The position numbers were made by a program, and so were the translations under genes. From Sipunculus nudus (Eukaryota > Annelida > Sipuncula > Golfingiida > Sipunculidae): a stretch of 64,000 nucleotides of DNA. The notes below the pieces were generated by a model. That model had not been told where the DNA came from. It saw nothing but the letters and a program-made list of their open reading frames with translations, and ran no database searches. The stretch spans positions 44,744,456 to 44,808,455 of the forward strand of contig CM049318.1 in the NCBI GenBank assembly GCA_026874595.1, read 5' to 3'. Within the stretch, counting starts at the first letter, position 1; each line of letters opens with the position of its first letter. Below, in pieces: positions 45,391 to 56,690 of the stretch.

Positions 45391-46227
45391 TGTTACGGAA
45401 CCTAATAACAACAGATCACGTAGTTGTGACAAGCATAATTTTTGTTACGGAGATAAAAAAAAACAAATTCCGCAACACTAGTTAGCATGAAATGTCTAGG
45501 GGAATGAATAAAGAAGTCAGTGTTTTTTGTTAACAAATAATTATAATTTATTCTTAGAACAATCCTAACATAACAATACACTGAATCAATAAAGATACAC
45601 AGTATAACAATAAAAATGTATATCACCAGAGTGTCCGGATCCTAGGCTTTGATTTCTTGATACCACCACTGTCACAGCTCACAAGGGCCCTTTAACACAA
45701 ATAATCCAGATGAACAGTTCATGTAAATCTTCTCACGGGAATAGTCCGATTGAATCTCGAAAACAATCTCTTGTTATCTTAAATTGAAGTTCTGGTAATA
45801 ATCCGAAAGGCAAACTGAAGACAATCCGTATATTAAGTCTTAATAAAATCCGTAGAATGTGTGTAAGTTCTGCAATTATCGGAAATGTCCCAAAAACTGA
45901 CGATAGAGTCGCACTCTTCCGTATCCTCTGGTATTTTTCTCTCTGCCGGCTCTAAACACAGCTCCTATTTATAGCTTTTTCACCTGAAGCCCAGAAATGT
46001 CCATATTCACGAACAATCCAAAGAACACAACAGTACACACGCACCCATAGCACATGAACAGACCCGAAACTTCTAGACTACAACGAGCCCTATGTCTCTA
46101 CAAGTCAGGGTTCTGAAAGTGCAGTTCCAATTGAAGAGCACAGGGTTTGCGCTTAACATGAATCAGGATGCATAGCACACGCTACGTTATGTAATATCCC
46201 GCGCTTAAGAAACATATACATGTAACA
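45391..46227 (-). repeat. Solo LTR of the Gmr1-like Ty3/gypsy family
   Basis: Starts TGTTACGGAACC and ends CATGTAACA (inverted TGTTAC/GTAACA), 837 bp, and matches the LTR at 50230-51067 along its length. ATAT is duplicated at 45387-45390 and 46228-46231 with satellite on both sides, so it is an independent solo LTR rather than the partner of the element to its right. Orientation is inferred from the internal element. A TATTTATAGC sequence near 45970 could be its promoter TATA region on the minus strand. Confidence 0.85.
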
Positions 46228-46557
46228 ATATATTTTTAGTGACAAACACTTCCTGGAGTATTTCATGCCCGAAGGGTTAGGGTAACTCGTATCCCGGTTA
46301 AAGCATATATTAATAGTGACAAACACTAATTGAAGTATTTCATGTCCGCAGGGTTAGGGTAGTCCATAACACAGATATAGCATATATTACTAGTGACAAC
46401 AACTTACTGGAGAATCATGTTCGAAGGTTTAGGTTAACCCGTATTCCGGGTATAGCATATGTTAATAGTGACAAACACATACTGGAGTATTTCATGCCCG
46501 AAGGGTTAGGGTTACCACTATCCCGGATATAACATATATTAATAGTGACAAACACAG
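46228..46557. repeat. 77-bp satellite, block 2
   Basis: About four units continuing block 1 after the solo LTR. The right edge joins the RNase H frame abruptly after GTGACAAACAC at 46557. Confidence 0.9.
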
Positions 46558-47270
46558 TGTACACTGAAGACAATGGTAGGCCTGACTGATGAAGTAACAT
46601 AAATTCAAAATGTTGCAAAGCCAAAATCAAAGCCATACATTCTTTTTCAATAGTGGAGTAGTTTGTCTGGTTTGCATTAAACATTCTTGAAAAATAACAA
46701 ATTGGATGATCTATGCCATCACTGCTTTCTTGTAACAACACAGCACCAGCAGCAGTATAACTAGCATCTACAGCTATCTTAAAGGGTACAGAAAAGTATG
46801 GAGCTGCTAAAACTGGTGAACTCTGCTTAATTGCTTTCAAATTCTGAAATGTATTTTTACACTGAACATTCCATACAAACTTTTGTTTTTTCTCTAACAA
46901 ATTAATTAAAGGCTCAGCTACAGCAGAAAAAATTTGGACAAAACTTTCTGTAGTATCCAACCATACAAAAAAAAGCATTATTTGCTTTTTGTTTTCTGGT
47001 CTAGGAAATGCAGAAATAGCATTTATTTTATCATCAACAGGTTTTACTTGCCCTGCCCTATTATATGACCCAAAAATGTTACTTGTGCATGACAAAACTC
47101 AGATTTGACTAACTTGATGGTCAGACGTGCTTCGCTGAGTGTTTCGAAGAGGTCGCGAAGATGTTTCTCCCAGGTGTCGCTGTACACGATGAGGTCATCA
47201 ATATATCCGTTGCAGCCCTGAATGATTTTGACAACCAGATGGATGAGGCGTCCTAATCATGTTTTTTAAT
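46558..47270 (-). pseudogene. Ty3/gypsy RT C-terminal half and truncated RNase H
   Basis: Minus strand: GCNGYIDDLIVYSDTWEKHL holds the catalytic YIDD (47194-47205), followed by RLTIKL-type KSEFCHAQVTFLGHII, a stop after GQGK, FPRPENKKQIM, APYFSVPFKIAVDAS and AAGAVLLQES of the RT/RNase H tether, then CYFSRMFNANQTNYSTIEKE and LALQHFEFML. The frame stops matching at SVYT, exactly before the conserved TDHNPL, where satellite begins. RT fingers are absent: the sequence passes straight from integrase (PLKNMIR) into this RT part. Confidence 0.85.
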
Positions 47271-47830
47271 GGCTGGTAAAAACGCTCGAGAGGTGGTATG
47301 GCGAAGGGCTGTACTGTTTTATACCTAGATCAAGCATAACTTACTGGAACAAGCCAGATACAAAATTAGACTCTTGGTCAGACTGGACAGATTTTGGTAA
47401 TAAAAAAATGTAAAGAACTTGGTCAGAGCCTTGACAAAACTTTAGGCATTAATTTTGCACAATGGTATTGCCTCAGGGAATCTGGTAGATGCGCACATAA
47501 TTTTCAGCAAGTATTCATGTCTAGATTTTGTTTTGGGGAGGGGTCCAACAAAATCAACAATATTCCTACTAAATGGTTACTCGAAAGCAGGAATAGGCCT
47601 AAGTGGGGCAACAGGAGGATTCTGATTTGGATTGCCTACCATCTGGCATGTGTGGCATGATTTAAAGTATTGTACAACATCTGTCCTGAGATAAGGCCAA
47701 AATAATTGTGTACTAACTTTCTGATAAGTTATATTTATAAATTAAATGGCCAGACAAAGGAGCCTCATGTGCCATGCTTAGAATTTCATTGCGATAGTTT
47801 TTATGGTACTATTATTTGATGTTTGATGGC
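47271..47830 (-). pseudogene. Ty3/gypsy integrase upstream of RT, decayed
   Basis: Minus strand: the zinc-binding part MAHEAPLSGHLIYKY, then WPYLRTDVVQYFKSCHTCQM (HHCC histidines and cysteines). Then VGNPNQNPPVAPLRPIPAFE, FVGPLPKTKS, TRFPEAIPLC, FVKALTKFF, and SVQSDQESNFVSGLFQ with the second catalytic D. Integrase inserts element DNA. It lies 5' of RT in the element, the opposite of most Ty3/gypsy elements but as in Gmr1-like elements. Several stops and shifts make it non-functional; the C-terminal part after PLKNMIR is lost. Confidence 0.8.
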
Positions 47831-47911
47831 CCACTCATCATCAGCGCATACATCAGGTGGTCGCCATTTACGCATTAGCACTCCATTTTTGACATAGAAA
47901 CAAACTGGGTC

Positions 47912-48453
47912 TTATGACAGTTCATCTTTAGAAACTGCCCTGGGAAACAAACATGAAATATCAAGGTCCTTATGCTGTTCCGTCATAAGTTCTGACCTTG
48001 AAAATGCTGCATCCTGTACGGGCGAGTCGTTAGACGAGTCACTAGTGACTCCCAGAGTGTTATTATCTGGACCATTATCCTGATGTTTTTCTTGCCCATA
48101 GCTCAAGTTACAGCACATGAAGGATACGAACCAGGAATTTCCTGATTTTCAGGATCAGTGTCCTGATCCAGTGACGGCTTTTCTGTCACTATTGGTAGAA
48201 GCTGTACTTTGTCACCTGCAGCATCTTTGCCTAGTAGCAAATGAATTCCCTTAAAGGGTAAAGTAGTTCTGATGCCCACAGTAATATTCACAGAAATCAC
48301 ATTTGACTTTAAATGTACAATGTGAAGCGGAACTGAAGTGTGTTTGTCTGAAAACACACCATTAACAAGTGCATGTGCACCAGTAAAAGACCTATTAGAA
48401 AATGGAAACGTATTTGCTAACATGAGATTTTGGCCTGAAATAGTGTCCCTCAA
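47912..48453 (-). pseudogene. Gag-Pol linker / post-protease region
   Basis: Minus frames at 48103-48453 and 47912-48118 overlap. They read VPLHIVHLKSNVISVNITVG, IRTTLPFKGIHLLLGKDAAG and DKVQLLPIV, then DLDISCLFPRAVSKDELS. Fish and mollusc Gmr1-like elements have a VHLxSxLV...LPVKGV..LLGNDLAGGKV block after the protease. The protease active-site triad (DTG or DSG) was not found in frame; 48454-48996 is broken by stops. Confidence 0.65.
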
Positions 48454-48996
48454 AATTCTAATAGGGGTAGAATCTGAAAAATTAATTGAAAGTGATACAA
48501 AACTATAATGTATGAATGGCTAAAATAACTCCATTTCAGATTCAGGAGAGGAATCTACTACCTCAATTTTATCAAACAAAGAACTGACACTGACACTGTC
48601 AGTCATAAACTCTTTTTCAGAGTCACAAAAGGAATCTACATCCTAACTACAATCAAACTCCTCATGGGAGTCAACAGAGGAATTTTCCTCAGCATAAATA
48701 AACTTCTGTTTGTCATATGAGGACCTGGCCTCATTTGAAATACTCACAGGAGTCATATAAGGACCTAACCTTATTAAATTCCTCGCAGGAATCAAATGAG
48801 GTTTTTACCCTGCAAGCTGCGGATTCTTCTTTGGAATTAGAGGGCACGTTGGCCTCCGTAGCATCCATTTCTTTTTAGAGTCAATAAAGAAGTCGTAACC
48901 CTTATTTACACGAAAAGAGCTTTGCTCTTGTACTATGCTATGCATAGATTTTTAAACAAAACCAGAAAGTTTGCTTTTTGGTTTATTTGCAAGTAG

Positions 48997-49182
48997 TCAG
49001 CAGTCAGCTATTAGATGACCTTCCTTTTGGCAGTAATTACAGATTTTCTTCGAAAATGACTGGTCTTTATTTGACTCAGACACAGTGGACGTGGACTGAG
49101 GTATAGCAATGGAATTTGTTTGAACTACCAGGACTACTAGTACTGGGTGACTGCGCCTTATTTTGACCATACTGATTTTCAT
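48997..49182 (-). pseudogene. Gag nucleocapsid with CCHC zinc knuckle
   Basis: The C-terminal end reads CNYCQKEGHLIADC, a classical C-X2-C-X4-H-X4-C knuckle that binds element RNA in the capsid. The frame then ends by a stop. The upstream stretch is S/T-rich. Same orientation and order as the capsid frame at 49252-49614. Confidence 0.8.
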
Positions 49183-49251
49183 TCCTGGTTGTGAATGACT
49201 GGTATGATTTGCTAGTTAAGGACATTTTGTGTGTTAATAAATAATCATCAG

Positions 49252-49614
49252 CTAATTGGGCAGCAATGTCAAGTGTTTCAGAATTTTTCTCATCAAAAAA
49301 GTTTTAACATCTGCGTTAATGCAGCGCTTAAATTCTTCAAGCAAAATTAACTGGCGCAAATTGTCATAATCTTTCATTACATTTTTGAAACTACACCAGC
49401 GATCAAACAACTGCTCTTTAGTCCTAGCAAATTCTACATAGGTCTGATCTTTGTGCTTTTCCCAATTTCTGAATCTCTGGCGGAAAGCCTCCGGAACTAA
49501 CTCATAACCTTTTAGGATTAACCGTTTAACCTGGCCATAGTCAGCAGCGGCTTCTACTGAAAGCTTTGTACAAATTTCTCTGACCTCACCAGCCAATAAA
49601 CTTTGTAAAAGCAT
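49252..49614 (-). pseudogene. Gag capsid region, Ty3/gypsy
   Basis: 120-aa frame with LILKGYELVPEAFRQRFRNW, HKDQTYVEFARTKEQLFDRW and LILLEEFKRCINADVKTFL, the SCAN-like capsid block seen in Gmr1-like and related Ty3/gypsy Gags. The capsid forms the particle in the cytoplasm. The frame is cut off from the N-terminal frame (49890-50096) by stops around 49650-49880. Confidence 0.8.
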
Positions 49615-49889
49615 CGTCCAATTTTCCTTAGGCCATTTTAAATTTTCATAAACCTTCTCAAAGTGTAAGAAATATTAAACAACCTCTTTTTCTTGGAAAG
49701 GTAGGACAAGTCGTGAGTGTTTAGTAACATCAAAACTGTGAGTTGGGGCAGCACGTAGACCATGTTCTAGTTTAAGTCTTTCTAACTCCAGTCGTTTTAA
49801 CTCATTTTTTTCTTTCTCTTTTAATGCTAGCTCATGTTGCATTTCTAAATTTTAAAAATTCTAAATGCATAGCATGGCTGTAATTTTTT

Positions 49890-50096
49890 TTATGTTTCTG
49901 CTTCACTCTCTTCAATTAAACCTTTGCTAACTAGATCTTGCGGGATTTTAGCAATGATATCAGGCTTCCTCAAAGCTCTTTTCACACCTAGCCGTAAGTG
50001 TTGTCCCAAACGCAACGACTGTTTTTTTTTTATCAAATGTTCAAGTTGATCAAGGTCTTGATCTTCAACAAATGTCTCAGGTTTGAAATAAGTCAT
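49890..50096 (-). pseudogene. Gag N-terminal fragment
   Basis: Starts MTYFKPETFVEDQDLDQLEH and continues KKQSLRLGQHLRLGVKRALR, charged, 68 aa. It is the first ATG frame after the LTR and leader on the minus strand, in the place of the Gag start. Broken by a stop after EESEAET. Confidence 0.6.
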
Positions 50097-50203
50097 GTTA
50101 AGATGTTAAAACAATAACAAAAAACACTGAGATAAATCTTGTAAACAATATGTTGTAAACAATGTGTCTAGGTCAAGGCCTAATAAATTTTCAAAACTAT
50201 TAA

Positions 50204-50221
50204 GCCTGCCGGACAAGCCCA
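50204..50221 (-). other. Primer-binding site, tRNA-Pro-like
   Basis: On the minus strand TGGGCTTGTCCGG starts 8 nt after the LTR end. It resembles the TGGGGGCTCGTCCGG primer-binding site used with tRNA-Pro by some retroelements, with two or three differences. Position and orientation fix the minus-strand direction of this element. Confidence 0.55.
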
Positions 50222-50229
50222 CAATTTTA

Positions 50230-51067
50230 TGTTACGGAACCTAATAACAGCAGATCACGTAGTCCTGACAAGGATAAATTTTGTTAAGGAGATAAAAAAA
50301 ATCAGATTCCGCAGCACTAGGACGCGTGAAATGTCTGGGTGAACTGACTAAGAAGTCAGTGTTTTTTTGTTAACAAATAATTATAATTTATTCTAAGAAC
50401 AATCCTAACATTACAATTCACTAAATCAATACAATTACACAGTATAAAAATTAATAAGATGCACATCACCAGAGTGTCCGGATCCTAGGCTTTGATTTCT
50501 GGATACCATCACTGTCACAGCTCACAAGTCCTTTAACACAAATAATCCAGATGAATAGTTCATGTAAATCTTCTCACAGAATAGTCTGATTGAATCTCGA
50601 AAGCAATTTCTTGTAATCTAAAAGTGAAGTCCTGGTAATAATCCGAAAGGCAAACTGAAGACAAGCCGTATATAAAGTCTGTAAAAATCCGTAGAATATC
50701 TGTAAGCACTGCAATTATCGGAAATGTCCCAAGAACTGACGATAGAGTCACACTCTTCCGAATCCTCTGGTATTTTTCTCTCTGCCGGCTCTAAACACAG
50801 CCCCCTATTTATAGCTTTTTCACCCGAAGTCCAGGAACGCATATATTCGCGAACAATCCAAAGAACACAACAATACACACGCGCCCATAGCACATGAACA
50901 GACCCGAAACTTCTAGACTACAACGAGCCCTGTGTCTCTACAAGTCAGGGTTCTAGAAGTGCAGTTCCCATTGAAGCACACAGGGTTTGCGCTTAACATG
51001 AATCAGAATGCATAGCACATGCTACGTTATGTAATATCCCGCGCATAAGAAACATATACATGTAACA
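50230..51067 (-). repeat. 5' LTR of the Gmr1-like Ty3/gypsy element
   Basis: 838 bp, TGTTACGG to GTAACA, similar to the solo LTR at 45391-46227 with several percent differences and small indels (for example ACAGCAGATCACGTAGTCC for ACAACAGATCACGTAGTTG). The outer flank is 77-bp satellite starting ATATATTTATAG. The minus frames at 50560-50893 are not genes. Confidence 0.85.
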
Positions 51068-51825
51068 ATATATTTATAGTGACAAACACTTACGGGAGTA
51101 TTTCAGGCCCAAAGGGTTAGGGAAAAGCGCATCACGGATATAGCTTATATTTATAGTGACAAACATTTTCTGGAGTATTTCATGCCCGAAGGGTTAGGGG
51201 AACTCGTATCCCGGTTATAGCATTTATTAATAGTAACAAACACTTATTGGAGTATTTCATGTCTGCAGGGTTAGGGTAACCCTTAACACGGATAAGGCAT
51301 ATATTTATTGTGACAAACACTTACTGGAGTATTTCATGTTCGAAGGCTTAGTTATCATGTATCACGGATATAGCATATATTTATAGTGACAAATACTTAC
51401 TGGACTATTTCATGTCCGAATGCGTAGGGTAACCCGTAGCCCGGGTATAGCATATATCAATAGAGACAAACCTTTACTGGATTATTTCATGTCGGAAGGC
51501 TTATGGTTACCCATATCCAGGATATACCATTTATTAATAGTGACAAACATTTACTAGAGTATTTCATGCCCGAAGGGTTAGGATAACCCATATCCCGGAT
51601 CTAGCATATATTACTAGTGACAAAAACTTACTGGAGTATTTCATGCCCGATGGGTTAGGGTAACCTGTTTCTCGGATATAGCATTTATTAATAGTGAAAA
51701 ACACTTCCTGGAGTATTCATACTTCATGTCCGAAGGCTGAGGGTCACTTTTATCCCGGATATATCATATATTACTAGTAACAAACACCTTCTGGACTATT
51801 TAATGCAGGGTCACAAGTCGTTCAC
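51068..51825. repeat. 77-bp satellite, block 3
   Basis: About ten units with GTGACAAACAC, CTGGAGTATTTCATG, CCGAAGGGTTAGGG and CCCGGATATAGC. Units differ more from one another than those of the 456-bp array. Ends where CAGGGTCACAAGTCG begins. Confidence 0.9.
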
Positions 51826-52488
51826 GTGCAAAGTTCATATTTCACCCCCCCCCACAATATTGATCTGAGACTGATCAGGCTTGATGGAGGAGATTTAATC
51901 ATGTATTACTTGTGTTCATGACCACATATTTATTATGATATCCTCTAAAAATATAGAGAGGTATTTAATGTGTTTGGGTAGTAGTACATACCCAGTGATA
52001 TAGATTGTTGATTGAGAGTAATAGATATATCAAGAGTCAGTTGACAGGCCATACTCTATGTCGGTACCTATAAACATATATGTAGAATAGACCAGTGTTT
52101 AAATATCCAGGTCTGTTATGTCATTGGATTTATGTTCCACCCAGTAATATATATAAAACAGCATTGAGAGAAAGGCCCCCCATATGCAGGACTTCTCGAG
52201 AATGTGTACTTAGCTGTTTATATCAAGCCATCGTTTGTAAATCCTTACCCAAATTCAAGTGTTAAACAGGGTCCTTGAACACTGTCATTTGGTTAAGTTA
52301 GAATGTCATTTTTAGTTACACCCGTCTTTTGAGTTTAAGATTCAAGGAGGCCAGATTGATGACAGTTCAGCTGACCTGAATTATAGCACCATTTGCCTGC
52401 AGATCGATGAGGGACTCGAAGGACATTATACAACCAGCGAAATCATCGGTGGAGTACTCCGGATAATTAAACCCTGACGGTAAAGGGC
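51826..52488. other. Leader region of second Ty3/gypsy element; LTR not resolved
   Basis: Begins with a C homopolymer (51847-51855). No long direct repeat with 57.8-58.8 kb was recognised, so no LTR is called. Probably contains the 5' untranslated region of the gag frame at 52489. Confidence 0.4.
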
Positions 52489-52851
52489 ATGTTGATTAAT
52501 AGGGATGATGTTACAATTGATGAACTCAAAAGTCTCCTTCAATCTCACTTAGATGAGAAGAGTAGCACAGAGTTGTTCAAAGAACTGATGTTTGCTCGGC
52601 AGTATGAGTATGAATTTGTATATCGAATGATGGGGCTGAGACAGAAGGTAACATTCATCTCCAAACAAGCTGACACAGATATCACGTATGAATCAAGGAC
52701 TATCCAGGACCTTTTATTGCACAATCTTTACCAGGGGTTAGCCAAAAAGTATGGTGATCTGAGGAGGGAACTTAAGCCTATGCTTACGGACTCTGAAACC
52801 AGTGATGAGGCCCTCCTCAGGCATATTAATAAAGTGGCCAGAAGAGACTGA
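52489..52851 (+). pseudogene. Gag fragment of second Ty3/gypsy element
   Basis: 120-aa frame rich in charged residues (YRMMGLRQKVTFISKQADTD, LLLHNLYQGLAKKYGDLRRE). The YEFVYRMMGLRQKV and LLRHINKVARRD parts resemble invertebrate Ty3/gypsy Gag. It ends at TGA, after which the reading shifts to 52910-53290. Confidence 0.65.
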
Positions 52852-52909
52852 ATGAAAACAGCGCTTAGGCCACCAGTCGCGTAAGATCACTCAGGCTCAC
52901 ATCGGCCAG

Positions 52910-53290
52910 GTGGAATCCATCCAGATTAATAAAGTGAATGAGAATGCTGAGTTGAAGTCCAGGGACAAAGTTATAGAGCAGCTCTCGGCTGAGCTTGAAG
53001 CTTTAACTGAAATAGTCCATGCAGAAACCTACATCACAGTCAGTGTCGATGTCCAATGCACCAGAGACAGAGAGTCATCAAATCAGAGTTCCTGTCACTG
53101 GGTCAACAACCGCCCCAGGCCACAGAGAAGTTCTCGACCATACAGCTGTCCTGGATGTTTACAGGAAAACCTGCAGGGTTGCAACCATTGTTTCATATGT
53201 AGGGCAGAATGTCATCGCGCTGTTGGTTGCATGAAGAAATCCAATCAGTTAGGAAACGGACCTCGGTCATTGAGGTGGGACGATCAGTGA
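52910..53290 (+). pseudogene. Gag C-terminal part with cysteine/histidine-rich finger
   Basis: A coiled-coil-like segment (VNENAELKSRDKVIEQLSAE) is followed by CPGCLQENLQGCNHCFICRA and ECHRAVGC, a Cys/His array probably binding zinc instead of a simple CCHC knuckle. Overlaps the protease frame starting 53209 in another frame. Confidence 0.65.
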
Positions 53291-53622
53291 ACGGCCCAGA
53301 GTCAAAGTCCCAGAGGAAGCGAGTCAAGAAAACAAAAATGAATACAGTCTTTTCCAGTTCACCAGAGTCAAGCCATCAACCACAACACCCATCAGAAAAG
53401 GTAGCCCAGTTGGTGGGAGATAAGTGTATCCTTAAGTGCAATTTAAATGGGTATGCCTTTGATGTGCTTTTGGACACTGGTGCTCAAGACAGTATAATTG
53501 GTCGGACTAGGAAAGATAAGTTCATACCCAGGCAGCCAGTTCATTCTTTAAGTGAGATAATGGAAGGCACAGACCTGGAAGTCTTCGCTGCGCATGGGGA
53601 AGCCATACCTTATGATGGTTGA
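53209..53622 (+). pseudogene. Aspartic protease region
   Basis: Contains YAFDVLLDTGAQDSIIG, where DTG is the catalytic triad of retroelement aspartic proteases, about 85 residues into the frame. The flap region follows before a TGA at 53620. In family members the protease cuts the Gag-Pol precursor. Downstream 53623-54283 is broken by stops. Confidence 0.75.
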
Positions 53623-54283
53623 GTAGAAGTGACAGTGAATCTGTCAGGTAATAATGATCCATCCAAGTACCATTCCTCGCGAGTCAAGTGAACCTTGATT
53701 GACCTCTCCTTGGGTTTAATGTCATTCAGGAACTTGTCAAGTGTCAGAAAAGAGAAGCCCAAGTGTTGACTATATTAGGAGACCTACTTAGTACAGCAAT
53801 GAATACTGAGAGTGAAAAAGCTCGTTCCATCGTTAACTTTCGTGAAGCATAGGAGTCACCTGCTAGACAAGAGGTAGTGAAAGTCGGCCTCATGGGATTT
53901 GTGGTCCAATCCAGTCAAGTTGCTTCTTTGAAGTGCAACATTCACTCAGATCTCTATGCGCAGGACTCTGTAGTGCTTTTTTAATCCAGTGCAGTCAGTC
54001 TCCCTTTGAAACAGTTAGATATTGGGGACGGACTTGTCCAGGTACACACAAATCCAGACCATACGTCAAGATCCCTGTGGGGAATAACACTCAGCATGAC
54101 CGGTTCAAGGCAAAACCATTTTTGGTCGTATTCAGTTCATTGAGAAGATTTTAGACACTGATCAGGTGAATGGTCCCAAGCTAAATGTGATGGTCAACCA
54201 CGCAAGTTTAGAACATGCACGGTTTGATACTACAGCTGCAGAGCAACAACCGTGGCATCCTTCAGTTGACATCGGTCATTTGA

Positions 54284-55079
54284 GTGAAACAGATGTTATA
54301 TGAGGAGTCAGATGCTTTCGCTCGTGACGATGGTGATATTGGATGTATTCCTGGGCTTAAATTGGTCATTAACTTGAAGGACAATATTCCTGTTCAGAGA
54401 TCCTATGCATTGATTCCAAAGCCATTGATTAAGGACGTGAAAGCTCCCATCCATGATCTTCTAGCCAAAGGTTGGATAGTTCGGACGAGATCACCATATT
54501 CTGCACCGGTTGTCTGCGTACGAAAGAAAGACGGTTCCCTACGCGTATGCATAGACTACCGCCTCTTTAATCAAAAGACTGTGCCAGATAGACATCCGCT
54601 GCCATGCATTCAGGATCTCACCGATACATTAGGTGGTTACCAGTAATTTTCGATCCTAGACCAGGGGAAGGCGTACCACCAGGGATTCATAGTTGAAGGG
54701 TCGAGGTATATGACAGCGTTCATAACCCCTGGGTTTTATACGAGTGGGTACGCATGCCCTTCGGACTCTAAAACGCGGCAGCTGCTTTTCAGAGATACAA
54801 AGGGGAGATTTTAGAGTCACTCCAAGATGACTGTTGTATTCCGTATCTATACGCTGACTTTGCTATGCTAAAACATTCAAGAACCACGTGGTGGGGGTGA
54901 CAAGAGTCCTAAGAGTTCTCCAGCAACACGATGTGAAGCTTCGACCTGTCAAATGTGAAATGTTCAAATCCGAATTCAGATACGTTGGGCGACTTGTATC
55001 TTCTGATGGTGTCAGGATTGAACCCAAAGACCTAGAGGCTGTTCTTGCATTGAAAGAAAAGACACCAGATACAGTTTGA
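54284..55079 (+). pseudogene. Reverse transcriptase, broken
   Basis: 54284-54646 has LLAKGWIVRTRSPYSAPVVC, VRKKDGSLRVCIDYRLFN and RHPLPCIQDLTDTLGG, the finger and palm A region, then a stop. Further pieces are KAYHQGFI and FITPGFYTS-like sequence to 54770. Near 54840 the expected YLDD reads YLYADF, so the aspartate pair is not intact. 54888-55079 carries VTRVLRVLQQHDVKLRPVKC and FRYVGRLVSSDGVRIEPKDL. At least three stops or shifts disable it. Confidence 0.85.
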
Positions 55080-55680
55080 GATGTCCGGAAATTGTTAGGT
55101 TTTCTCAGCTTCTACCCCGCATTCTTACAGGATTATCCGCGGATCGCAAGGATAATCTATGAGGTTTTACAAGGAAAAGGTGATAGCCCAGTCACCAGGG
55201 CCAAGAAGGGTAAAGGTGCCCAACTTCCATCAAAGACCACTATCCAGTGGACCGCTGAACACCAGAGAACCTAAGAGGCGCTCATAGACATTCTGACTAA
55301 TCCGCCAACACTTAGTGCAGGGAGCAGTCTTGTACCAACGCCAAGATGGAAAGTTGAGAATTGTCGCATTCAGTTCGAGAACCCTGTCTCCTGCTGAGAA
55401 GAATTACCACCTGTATGCCGGCAAGTTAGAATTCCTCGCCATGAAATGAACAATGTGTGAAGAGTTCCGGGATTATGTATACTATCTACCTCACTTCACC
55501 GTATACACTGACAATAACCCATTGACTTATGTGATGAGTACAGCAAAGCTCACTGCGGTTGGTCACAGATGGATAGATGAACTTCCTGGTTTCCGTTTCG
55601 ATCTCGTGTATCGTCCTGGGAAGGTCAACGTAGATGCTGACAGGTCAACGTAGATGCTGACACCCTGTCGCGCCTGCCCC
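55080..55680 (+). pseudogene. RT tether and RNase H, broken
   Basis: VRKLLGFLSFYPAFLQDYPR at 55083, then after stops NYHLYAGKLEFLAMK, FTVYTDNNPLTYVMSTAKLT and FRFDLVYRPGKVNVDAD. A 20-bp direct duplication (GTCAACGTAGATGCTGACA twice, 55624-55662) disrupts the end of RNase H before DTLSRLPQD. Confidence 0.85.
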
Positions 55681-56690
55681 AGGACATACACACCTATGTT
55701 AATGAGTGCACAGAGGAGCTGTCAAGGGAAATTGTTTGCGCCACCTTAGAGGGAAGTCGAGCTGTTAGGAAAAATGGTGTAGCATTACCAAACATTGAGC
55801 GTGATGAATTGATGAGGGCCCAGAAGGCGGATCCTCATATCAAGAAGCTGATCAAATTAAAGGAGACATACACTGTACTACCAGATGATGCGCATCGGAA
55901 AGCAACAGGCCTTATCAGGAGACTAATGCGCGAGTGGAACAAACTTCACTTAGAGAATGGGATACTCTAACGTCAGACATGTGGAGGTCACATTTGGTCC
56001 TATCAGGAGTGTTCAAGTGGTTTAAGCCACTTGTTCTGAAATGTTTGCATAATGACATGGGTCACTTAGGGACAGAGCGAGTCATTAACTAAGCAATGGA
56101 TCGCTTCTATTGGGCATTTATGAAAAGAGACATTGAGAAATATGTAACCAGAAAGTGTTCTTATATAAAGCAGTAGAAGCAAACTACCCACGTCCGAGCA
56201 GCCATGGAGAGGTTTTACAACCAATTCACCCCTTGAGCTTGTGTCCATCGATTACGTACACCTAGAGAGGTGCAAGGGTGGGTTTAGTACACATTGGTCG
56301 TGGTGGACCATTTCACCAGATCTGTGCACGAGAAGGCCGCCAAGGATAAGTCTGGGAAACAGCTGCCCCAAAACTCTTTGATGACTTAATCCCACGATTT
56401 GGTTACCCGTCAAAACTACACCACGATCAGGGTCGTGAATTTGAAAATGATATTTGAAAACGCTACAAATGCTCACGGAAGTTGGTCATTCCAGGACCAC
56501 ACCATACCATCCACAAGAAAATCGCGCAGAGAGATTTAACAGGACTTTACCCCAAATGCTCAGGACACTGAGGAGAAAGAAAAAGCAAATTGGAAGGAGC
56601 ATCTTCCACAAGTGGTGCATGCTTATAATTGTACTGGACATAAAGCCACAGGCTTTGTACCGCTCTTTAAAGAAAGTACTGAAGATAATC
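55681..56690 (+). pseudogene. Integrase, broken
   Basis: Follows RNase H in the usual Ty3/gypsy order. The zinc part HNDMGHLGTERVIN and, after a stop, YWAFMKRDIEKYVTRKCSYI is seen near 56050-56165. The catalytic core has PLELVSIDYVHLER (first D), [10 protein letters not shown] (second D) and [20 protein letters not shown] (E). Ends near 56690 where a dispersed repeat begins, so the C-terminus and 3' LTR are missing. Many stops. Confidence 0.85.

Noticed and set aside
45391-51067. Complete retrotransposon bounded by the LTRs at 45.4 and 50.2 kb
   Set aside because: The left LTR has satellite and a target duplication on both sides, so it is a separate solo LTR. The internal region does not reach it.
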